NCBI RefSeq assembly: GCF_041296385.1
Contig: NC_091013.1
Location: forward strand, 31,877,001 to 31,941,000
DNA length: 64,000 bases
Origin: Aphelocoma coerulescens
Lineage: Eukaryota; Chordata; Aves; Passeriformes; Corvidae
Direction: 5' to 3'
Shown here: piece by piece, positions 13,321-22,560 of the stretch
Layout: the number at the start of each line of letters is the position of its first letter
Numbering within the stretch: position 1 is the stretch's first letter
Position numbers and translations under genes: made by a program
Notes under the pieces: model-generated
The model's input: only the letters and a program-made list of their open reading frames with translations
Told to the model about the DNA's origin: nothing
Database searches by the model: none

Positions 13321-16300
13321 GTGATCAGGGCACAGATGCACGAAACCTGTTGCAGGCTCCCTGACCTAGAGCAGGGGTCTTGAATTCCCCATTAAAGTTC
13401 AGCTGATAGATTTGGCCTCTCATGACACATTTATAAGGAGCAGGAGCCTAAACCTGCCTCTCTAGCACTGCAAGCCTTCACTGGGTTATAGCATCAACCT
13501 GTCTTCTCTTCTGCCTTGTTGGAGAATTGTGCCATAGCTTTGACAGTTTAGCAATATTCAAGTTGAAGAACTTTACTTCTAAAGATTGTTGTACAGATTA
13601 GCTGTGTTGTCTGGGGACACAGGGAAGATAAGATTTGTACACAGAGGTAAGACCTTCTCTTTAGACCGACTGGTGTAAGTTCATGAAAAGTTAGATACCA
13701 GGCAGACCTTGTTTACTTTTCCTGATTGCATCAGGTGATGTAAATAAAATGCTACTTGGAAAGCTTGTGTTGCCCATAAACTGTGGGCATAAGCTAAGCA
13801 CTGGTCACATAAATGGAGCTTATTCTTGGATTTTGGAATGTGGGTCACGAGGCTCTGAATCCTGTGTGACTTTTAGCCTGTTGTGGTGCTACAGCCCTGT
13901 TGGTTCCCTGTATAATGCCCTGCCATCAAATTATCAACATGCAATGGCTTTTTATCACACATTAGCTAGCAAAGGTCTGAGAAAAGTATTTAGGTTTTCT
14001 TCTCAGCTGAGTCTGTGAATGAATGCTGCAAGTTACTTAAACGAGGGTTATTTATTACAATCCAGACTGCAGAAATACATTAGATACTGCAGTTTCTTAA
14101 TATAATTAGTTTTGCTGACAGTGACCTTTTCCATTTTTCCATGAGTCCAGAAGTTTACTGGTACCACTTGTTTAAGAACGCTGTGTGCTTATTCTCAAAG
14201 CATCACTGTTCCTGATATTTCACAGCAGTTAAGATTAATCACTGCTAATATATTTAAATACATAGAACCTGTACCACGTTGACTGCAAGACTCTGGTTAG
14301 TAGTATATTTAGTTTTCAAAAACGTTGAGAAGAAATTTATCCAAGACAACAAATTAACTAGTGCATGGTAAAATGTGGGTTGTTTTCTAAAGATTGGTGC
14401 ATTTTTATTATGTCGTAGTAGCAGGAGTTGAAAATACTCTGGGCTGCTTTAATATTTTCAATGTTCCTGAGCTTATAGGCTCTCTGGATAAATGTGCCAC
14501 ATTAATAAAAATTATATTTCATAGATCCAGGTAAATTCAGAGCTGGTGTAATCAGGTACTTCCGCAAATTTGCTTGGAAATTTTGCTGAGAAATATAAAA
14601 AGCAAGGAAAATATTTTCTATCTTAATTATTTCTGCCGACAGCTGTTTTGGGCTTTGTACCTTTAAATTCCAATCCCCGAGTCAGGCTAAAGTAGTGCAA
14701 GTCTCCTTCCTGGAAGTATAGTAAAGTAAGAACACTTGGGCTGTTTGGCTTATCAGCCTCTAGCTCAGGCACTCTTTGTGACTGGGCCTGCAGCAGTGGG
14801 GCTGGTGTCTCCTGCATGTCTCCATTGTAAGGGACAGTATTACCATAAGAGATCTTAAACAGCATCTTAAGCCTATTACTGTTTTGGGGGAGTTTTTCCC
14901 TACATGTATTCAGTTTCAAGTTATTTTTGTTGTGACCTTAAAAATCCCCTTGGGACTGCTGAATCTTACAGTTATCCAATAATGGAAAGTGTTTCAAAAT
15001 GAACTGCACTATCCTATGCTCCTGTTAGCTCATTCTGATCCTGTTAAAGCTTCAGAAAAGCAAATTTTTGTGAAACCAAAGGCATAGCCAGAAACCTTCA
15101 TTATCTGGGCAAATGAACTTCTTACACTGTATGTCAGACTGGCTGATGCTAACACTTGCTTTTCTGAGCTGATAAGGATTGCTTGGGACCAAGGAAACAC
15201 AAGACTGTCAGTATAATCTTGCTTTGCTCATTCAGTGGGTCATTCTACTGAAAACTTTGTAAATAATGTGAACAGGATGTGATAATTAAAGAGTGTTTCT
15301 AAAGCACTGTATAAGGCTTTGAGCTTTTGCAGGCATCTCAACTGTGTGTTTTCATTGATGGAAAAAATTCCTATAGATATATTCATTTTTTCTGTACTTA
15401 ATGATGGCTTAGAAAAATTCAGATAGATGTGATTCATGGACCAAGAAAAGACTGGAGTCTTCTGTCGTATCACTGCTTGTCTGGCTGTTTCAAAGCAGTT
15501 TTTAAATACCTTGAGTCAGATTAGAGCAAAGCAATTTATACTTTGCCTGTGTGAAACACAGTTCCTTGAATGACCTGAAGTTAATTAGTTTTTGGAAAAA
15601 TTAAACAACTGTGTAACAGTTTCCTTCTTTTTTTTTCCCCCAAATATATTATAATTTCAGTAATCTCTGTATTTTGTTGGAAATATTTCCTCCAGATGAA
15701 GTATCCTAGTAATTTGTAGTTCGCCTCCAACTTGGAAAGTATTATTTTAGTCTTGTGGGGGAAAAGAAAAATGGCATCTTTTCCAACCTTGCTCCCCTAA
15801 AATACATGAATCCAAGGGTCTGTATTTGTTCTTACGAGGAAGGATGCATTCTGAAAAAGCTAGAACAAGTAACTGTAGCTAGAAAGGGGAAAAAAGAAGT
15901 CCTTGTGTTTTTAAATCATCTTTACAATCACCAGCATAAGGCTGGAAAGCTATTAAACAACTGGTGTTTTCAGGCTAGCATGGATTGCTGATGTAAAACA
16001 CACAGCCCATGGAGACCTGGTGAATTAGTCCTTGAGTGTCACCTTTCCGACCTTAGTGGTCGCTAAAGGGTTTTGCTGATTTCTGCTGTGAACAGTGAGC
16101 TGGTGGAAGTTAAAGCAGAATGATGAAACCTTCTTTCCATGGGAAAAACTTCGATATTTCTAAAGGGAAGGTACACAGGCCCTGAGTCCTTCAGTGGTAT
16201 CACACCACAGGGCACTAAATATGAAATATTTTTTACTGTTGAACTGAAGTGGGTGATCACTGATGCTAGGATTCCTGTTAGGGAAAAGATGTACAGTTAG

Positions 16301-17306
16301 GCTGCAGCTGCCTGCAGGACGGGAGCTCGTGCTGTTAGCCAGGGACGGAGCAGATCCTGACCGGAATCCTTCACCTTCCATGCTTCAGCAGTTCAGTGGC
16401 TTTACTTGTTTAAAAGAGAACATTGCTCAGCATCTGCTGAGAGGGAAACATGAATCTCTTCAAGCCTTAACAGTGGCTGAAACACACAGTACTGTAAGAT
16501 GCACTGCCAGCATATTTGGTATTTTAAGATAAATTATAGTTTTTCCTTAGAGATCAGATTCTAGTATTGAAATTGTCTTACTGTAACCAGTTTACTCTTG
16601 TGTTGTTATGGAAACTGAATCCTAGTGCTCATGTTTCATGCTGAACACTGCATTGGGAAGCTGTCATCTTCACTTTCCATAAGGTATTGTTTGTAATGGT
16701 CAGTTTATACTTCTGCCTTGTGGACTTCACTGCTGCAGGCATTGCCATGAGCCCACCCTTGTAGCCAAACCAACTTGTACTTCCCTTCCATGTTCATTGA
16801 CCTGCCACTCAGAATATGGTGGATGTAGTAATACCCACTGGACTGCTAGAGATTGGGTTTAAAAACTTGCTGCTATCTTTGGAAACCTGATATGGGTCAT
16901 GTTAATTGTGCCTTTCATCACTGTTTTTTCTGTGTGCCAGAGTTGTCCATGTATATTTGAAGTAGTCACTAAAGTGAATCTGTTCTCACAATTTTTCGTA
17001 CAAGGAGAGGACAGATCTGTATCTAGAGACAGTTGTTGCTTTACCATCGCAACACTATTAAGATCTATACTTTCACACAGTCCCAGGGCAAGGTATTCCA
17101 GTATTACTCTTCAATAAAACTGCTTTTTGATGTCACTTAAACCCCTCATAATGTAGAGCTTATGCCAGTATCTGCAGTAAGAGTTATGCTACATAGACTT
17201 GTTGCAGTTAAATTTAAGCTACAGAAACGTACAAGTAACTTGTTTTTAGGAATGTACTGCGAAAGTATTTGAACAAAATTGCTAACATGTTTACTGTTGT
17301 AAATAT

Positions 17307-17315
17307 TTTAATAAA
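17307..17315. terminator. Overlapping poly(A) signals on both strands
   Basis: TTTAATAAA reads as AATAAA on + (17310-17315, for MGAT4A) and as ATTAAA on - (17307-17312, for UNC50). It lies about 150 bases past the UNC50 stop codon, a plausible short 3' UTR for that gene. Other + strand hexamers flank it at 17113 and 17352. Use of these signals is inferred from position. Confidence 0.5.
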
Positions 17316-17458
17316 AAAGGACACTTCAAACTTTTTTACACAGTTATCTACAATAAAGAGAAATTTACAACCATTTACAAAAGGTTCCTAATTTTTTCTT
17401 TACTGTCAAAATGGCTAAGGTAGAAACAAAATAAACATTAGATACATGAAGTCCTGGT

Positions 17459-20400
17459 TTATTTCACTCTGTATTTATAAAAGGAACAAAGCATCTTGGT
17501 GAAGTTCCATCCACATGCTAATGAGATCAAATAGAGCATGATGAGAAGTGCAAATGGATACAAAAGAATGGCTGTGTTCTTCAAAAAAGGCAATGCTGAA
17601 ACAGAAGCAATATTGAAGCAAGTATAAAGTAGTGCTCTTTAAAAATGTGCTTCATGTAGAGTAGCCTTGGGGCAAGGCAGCAATAAAAAATAGTTCTGCT
17701 CTGCTGTCCTCCTCAGACATCTCTGCCCTGCAAGTCCTATTGTTATCACAAAATGCTTTGGGGAACTGTTTTATCTAAAACTATGGTCTTAAACTCATCA
17801 CAGAATTTTTATCTAATGCAAACATCTTCAAGTGGATTTACAGAGGAACAAGAAAACCAAGTTGTGGTGCTACAGGTCTAACAAAAGAAGGTGAGGTGGA
17901 GAATATAAATTCTTTGGTTAAGATGTCCACCCAGCTGCAACCACGGATTGGTACATTTCTATCAAACTTCATTTACCACAAAGAAATAATTACTTCAACA
18001 GTTAGCTAAGCCTCTGCTTTACAAATAATATGCTAAGATCAAATCAATAGCCTGAAAACATGCTCTTCTTTTTAGTCAAACAAATACAAAATAAGTTGAT
18101 GTTACTCACCGCTGTATCCTAGGAATGTCACGTAGATGTAATAGCCGATTGCAATCAGCCATAACGTATTCCCAACAAAATACCCAATGACAGAATCAGA
18201 TATGATGACATCTGCAAGAGATAACTGCTTTCAGCTGTTGTGATAGTGCACCATTTTGAAGCAGAGCTCAAAGTATTCTACTTACAGTTGATGAAGAACA
18301 GCTGGATAAAATGCAGAATGACTAGAAGTGGGTAAAAAGCATTCAGATGTACATCAAAGGCATATCCCCACTCCACATCATAATCTCTGTTCTGCTGCTT
18401 CACTAAGTACTTATTTGAAATGAACCTACATGAAAAGATATTTGAGACTGTTGTTAATATGAAGCTATAAAGCTGACTGACAAAACATAGCTTTGATGTA
18501 GTAAGTTGTATGTGATCCCAACCCTCCACCACAAAGTTTCTGCTGTCTGGGAGAAAAAACATGCAAGAATCACGCAGACCAGACTACTGTTAAAATGGTT
18601 TTGTTAAAACTGTCATCACATCCCTGCATGCTACAAGCAGCTGAAAGACCCTGAGGGTAATACAGAAACAAAACTCCTTTATAAAGAAGAGATCAGTGCT
18701 ACAATTTATCAGTGCAGCCACAGGCTCATTCTCTCTGTACACACAGGAAGATGACCAGTGAAGTGCTTGTACAGGATCAGCACACCTCACACAGAACTGA
18801 TGCACTGCAAGGACAGGAGGAGGCCAGGAGAGTGGTCATAACGTGCCTGTTCTTACTGAAAAGAAGTGCAAAATGCAACGTGCACTGCCCAGTATTACAG
18901 GCTACTGAATGAACCTCAAGGCTCCTTCCTTCAGCTTAAGTTCTGCTGACATCAAAATATTTATCCCATTTAGAAGAGGAACAAGAAGTCAATAGATGCT
19001 CAGAAATAAGAGACCAGAGTTTTCATGGAAGCTTCCTCTGACCTACTCTTTGTGCCAAGGGTGGGGTTGCAAAGAGGCAGAGCCTGGGTGCAAGGTGAGG
19101 AGAGGTGAGGCAAGAAGGGGTTTAGACTCATTAGGAATGGGGGGAGCTTTTGGGAAAAAAGGTGAGCCTGCACTGGAAGAAAGGACTTGAACCAAACTTA
19201 AGCCAGGTGACTGGTATTGAGGCTGATTAAAAGACAGAGGAAAATTAGCAGATGCTGAAGTCTTCCTGTCTTAGGAGACTGCATTCTGAAGCACAAATTG
19301 CTGAGGATGGTAGCAGGGAGCATTACTATAAGCTCTAGCCCAAGCAATTTATGGGCTGCTGTCCCAGACAGGAGCATAGGTCAGGTAGACATTTCATCTA
19401 TCAGTTATATTTCTTTTATGTACCTCATTCTCAATTTTGCAATTACAAGCAGGAGTTCCTGAGGCCACTGTCAGGATTTATCCCTTTTCCAACTATCATC
19501 ACTTTAAGATGTCAGCTCCATCATTAAGAACTCTTAAATGCCCTTGCTTTCTGAAGTTCCTTGTAAAATAAAAATTCTTTCTTTGGTGCCCTCCCCTTGC
19601 CCCAGAAACACAGGCTTCCTATCACTTCATGGTTCCCTCACTGCTGCAGGACACATCTATGGTGCTGACGAGGCCTGCGTTGTGAAATGACCTGCTCCTG
19701 CCTCTCTACTTCTGCAAGTCTCTGGACAGTAGAGGATAAAACTAGCAGCAACTACCAACAAAGCAAAAAGCTGCCAAGCACAAGACAAAACAGATGTGGC
19801 TGTAGTGGCACTAGCTACAATCTTCAGCAAGAAGCATGGGCCATGTGTATATTGCCCTACTTAAACAGAATCATCCTCAGGCTCACGCTACGTGACTTTT
19901 TCACTCATTATTTCGATTAAACAGCTTTTTTTTTTTTAATCACCTTTTTTTTTTTAAATTGGCATTACTACTGAACATTAACCAGCTCAAGAAGAAAGAA
20001 AAAAAGCTGGAATGTTCATTATAATACAGACCTTCTGACCATTTATCTTTGTAGGAAATACTAAAGAAAGAGGTGCGTTCTTTTTTAAGGTATCATTTTG
20101 AAACAATTACTACAACAGCATAAAACCTATGGTCAATACCTGTGTATAAGTTTACCCCAAAGAAAGAACCAAGTGTCTCACAAACAGCAGAGGCCTCTCT
20201 GTGTCTGAACAGCAATAGTGAATTTGGCATCAGAAATCACTACTTACCACATTAGAGTTGCAATCAGGAGGCCAACGCCTACGCAGTCTATGAATACAAC
20301 CCAAAGTAGCAGTTTTATTGTTTCAAAAAAACCCATGTCCAGCACAAATCCAAATCCTACAGTAGACACTGAAAGCAGAGAAAGATTATTAAAGTCAGCT

Positions 20401-21509
20401 GTGGAAAAGAAAGCATCAGATCTTAAACTGATGGGGGTTTTTTTGAGTATCCTGTTATGAAATCTCCAGTTTCCTTTTTATTTTTCCCCTGAGATTTTCA
20501 GTCCAACAGCTCACTTTTTTTCCACCAAAAACTAGATATAATGCAATTTATTCATAATATGAATGCTCATCTGTACTTGGGTCTAATTGTAATGCTCCAC
20601 CCAAACTATTTTTTTTTAAATTCACACAATGCTACAATAGAACATTCTTTGTTTTATAAAAGTTCCTTGTTAACCCAAACCACATGTGTAATTCTATTTC
20701 AGTTAAGAGTTTTTCTATTACAAACAGCAATACACTATTTAATAGAAGGCAACTGAGACAATACTTATTTAATTTGCAGTTCAGTCATTTATATGAGCCA
20801 CTTTTTTATTGCTTAATTCTGCAATATACAGAATCTCATCAGGGCCTTTATGGTAAAAACAGTGTTTTATCCATAATATTCAGGTAAACCAAATATTCAG
20901 TATTTTTTAACAAAAACACTGCTGTGTGGCATAGGGTTTTCTTACTGTCTGTAAAGTTACAGTGAACTATGCAGTTTTAAATGCAACAAAAAATGAGTTG
21001 CAACAGAGAGATCAATTCAAAACTGCAGAGTACTACTTAAGCCTACTCTGATTTCTACTTCCCACCTTAACTTCAAAAAGGCTAGGCCTTTTTCTTCTGT
21101 TCTACTTTGATTAAAAGATCACCCATACAAATTGGCCTTTTCTCTGTGTGTGTTACTAGAAAGAAAATAAACATTCATCCCTAAACTTTCCCTCCCTCTT
21201 CCTTATGCTGTCTGTTCTCCTGCACTCACCACAGAGCCAGATACTGAGCAGCACTAGGAAAGCAGGATCATCTCTCGCCCATTGGTCCTTTGTCTGTTTT
21301 CTGTAGTGAAAGTTCCTGTACACCCTCTGGGGTGACGTGAACAGGTAAAGCATCTGCCAAAGCGCAAACTCGAAGTCCATCTGCCGGAAGTGGAAGAGCC
21401 TCCGGAGGTACTTGTAGCGTTTTGCTCCGGCCGTGTGCCTCGCAGCATCTCGGGGGCTCAGCACACCATTGCCCTGGCTCCCAGAATTAACCAACGTGGT
21501 TGGCAGCAT
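17459..21509 (-). CDS. UNC50: UNC50, Golgi multi-pass membrane protein, complete
   Basis: Five coding exons on the - strand: 21509-21230, 20368-20248, 18425-18286, 18211-18110 and 17595-17459 (stop TAA 17461-17459). All have AG/GT boundaries and consistent phases. The total is 780 bp, 259 residues plus stop, the same length as human UNC50. Recognisable segments include AARHTAGAKRYKYLRRLF, the VYRNFHYRKQTKDQWARDD block, RDYDVEWGYAFDVHLNAFYP and the C-terminal CSFYKYRVK. Five hydrophobic segments are visible at about residues 84-107, 111-134, 163-180, 189-214 and 222-244. The family is an inner-nuclear/Golgi membrane protein linked to nicotinic receptor trafficking in C. elegans (unc-50) and to ARF-GEF recruitment in the Golgi. 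The ATG has an AAG upstream context, and the exon starts four bases before it at 21513. Intron 18212-18285 is only 74 bp. Confidence 0.97.
17596..18109 (-). other. UNC50: UNC50 last intron
   Basis: Bounded on the - strand by AGCG|GTGAGT and TTTCAG|CATTG. No repeat or other gene seen. Confidence 0.85.
18426..20247 (-). other. UNC50: UNC50 intron between coding exons 2 and 3
   Basis: 1.8 kb, bounded on the - strand by ATGTG|GTAAGTA and CATGTAG|GTTC. It contains two T-rich runs around 19925-19958 and otherwise unremarkable sequence. No coding exon on either strand was recognised. Confidence 0.8.
20369..21229 (-). other. UNC50: UNC50 intron between coding exons 1 and 2
   Basis: 0.86 kb, AT-rich. 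Donor CTGTG|GTGAGTG and acceptor CTTTCAG|TGTCT on the - strand. Nothing else recognised. Confidence 0.85.
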
Positions 21510-21513
21510 CTTG

Positions 21514-22224
21514 CTAAAGAAGGAATTTCAGAAGATGTATTTGATTTTGCACATAATAAAGGCTACAAATAAAATCACGTGATGAGGGCCACAATGCTGA
21601 AGTGACAAAAACTGAGCACAAGTATAAACAATGACATTTGCTGGAGCAAGTCCAGAGGAGGCCATGGAGTTGACGGGAGGCCTGGACAACCTCCCTTATG
21701 AAGACAGGCTGAGAAAGTTGGGGCAATTCAGCCCTAGAGAGAGAAGAGAAGGTTGCGTGGAGGCCTCCTAGCACCTTCCAGTATCTGAAGGGGGAAAACA
21801 GGGAAGCTGGGATACTTAATCAGGAACTGTAGCGATAGGACAAGGAGTAACGGGTACAAACTGAAACAGGGGAAGTTTAGGTTAGATATAAGGAAGAAAT
21901 TCTTTACTGTGGGGGTGGTGAGGCACTGGCACAGGCTGCCCAGGAGGCTGTGGATGCCCTAACCCTGGCAGCGTTCAAGGCCAGTTTAGATGGGGCTTAG
22001 AACAACCTGGTCTAGTGGGAGGCATCCCTGCCCACGGTGGGGGGATTGGAACCAGATGATCTTTACGGTACCTTCCAGTTCTTAACAGTGTACGATTCCG
22101 TGACTTAGGAGCGGCGCGGCCGTCGCTGCTGACAAACACCCGCCCCCCCTCAGCGGGGCCCGCGTTCAGCGCCGGGCCGGGCAGCGCCGCAACCCCGAGC
22201 CCCGCCCCGCGCTAAGGGTCTCAC
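21514..22224 (-). other. UNC50: UNC50 5'-UTR intron
   Basis: Runs from the donor at the non-coding exon (CAG|GTGAGA, - strand) to the acceptor TTCTTTAG|CAAGATG. About two thirds of it is a CR1 copy inserted in the opposite orientation to UNC50. Confidence 0.75.
21641..22102 (+). mobile_element. CR1 LINE 3' fragment
   Basis: About 460 bp in sense orientation: it starts with the 'GAGCAAGTCCAGAGGAGGCC' block, passes through the 'GACAGGCTGAGAAAGTTGGG', 'TTTAGGTTAGATATAAGGAA' and 'CTGCCCAGGAGGCTGTGGA' blocks, and ends in the 'CCTTCCAGTTCTTAAC...' tail with ACGATTCCGTGA. It is 5'-truncated, with no intact reverse-transcriptase frame. It ends within about 120 bp of the UNC50/COA5 promoter. Family identity is from memory of the CR1 consensus. 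Confidence 0.93.
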
Positions 22225-22560
22225 CTGCTGCCCCGCTCCGCAGCGCGACCCCCGCCCCGCCCGGCACCGCCACCACGGCCGCGTCCCGCGGCTTTCCGGC
22301 ACCGTCCGCGGCGCAGGCGCTCGGGATCCTTCCCGGAGCCGCCCCGTCCCTTCCTGCCCCCGCCGGAAGCGGCCGCAGCGCTCGGGATGGAGGCCGCGCT
22401 TGGCGGTGGCCGCGGGGCGGGCGGCAGCGGGGCGTAGCGCCGGGCTCGCCGCCATGCCCAAGTACTACGAGGATAAGGAGGAGGACGGGCGCGCCTGCGG
22501 CGGCGTGAGGGAGGACCTGCGGCAGTGCCTCCTGGAGAGCCCCTGCGTCCTGCAGGTGAG
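22105..22560. promoter_or_regulatory. UNC50/COA5 bidirectional CpG-island promoter
   Basis: GC- and CpG-dense, sharply set off from AT-rich flanks. The UNC50 non-coding exon leaves it on the - strand (donor at 22225/22224) and the COA5 start codon lies on the + strand at 22454, so the two transcripts are divergent within about 230 bp. ETS-type cores are visible in both directions: CCGGAAG at 22363-22369 on +, and the complement of CCGGAAAG at 22292-22299. No TATA box is evident, as expected for a CpG-island housekeeping promoter. The start sites themselves are not visible. Confidence 0.85.
22225..22300 (-). other. UNC50: UNC50 non-coding first exon (5' UTR)
   Basis: A strong donor, CAG|GTGAGACCC on the - strand, ends at 22225. 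It pairs with the acceptor four bases before the UNC50 ATG (exon start 21513). The 5' limit is a guess; only the donor end is supported by sequence. Confidence 0.6.

Larger units (their letters stand above)
11667..17365 (+). other. MGAT4A: Probable long MGAT4A 3' UTR
   Basis: From the MGAT4A stop codon to the UNC50 stop codon there is no further coding sequence. AATAAA hexamers occur at 13743-13748, 14504-14509, 17113-17118, 17310-17315 and 17352-17357. The cluster of three within 250 bp, just before the convergent UNC50 gene, is the natural distal end of the transcript and would give a 3' UTR of about 5.6 kb. AT-rich ATTTA/TATTTAT elements around 11980-12240 resemble a regulated 3' UTR. A CR1 tail lies at 13273-13320. 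Which sites are used is inference; a shorter isoform ending near 12.2 kb (ATTAAA around 12169) or 13.75 kb is also possible. Confidence 0.5.
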
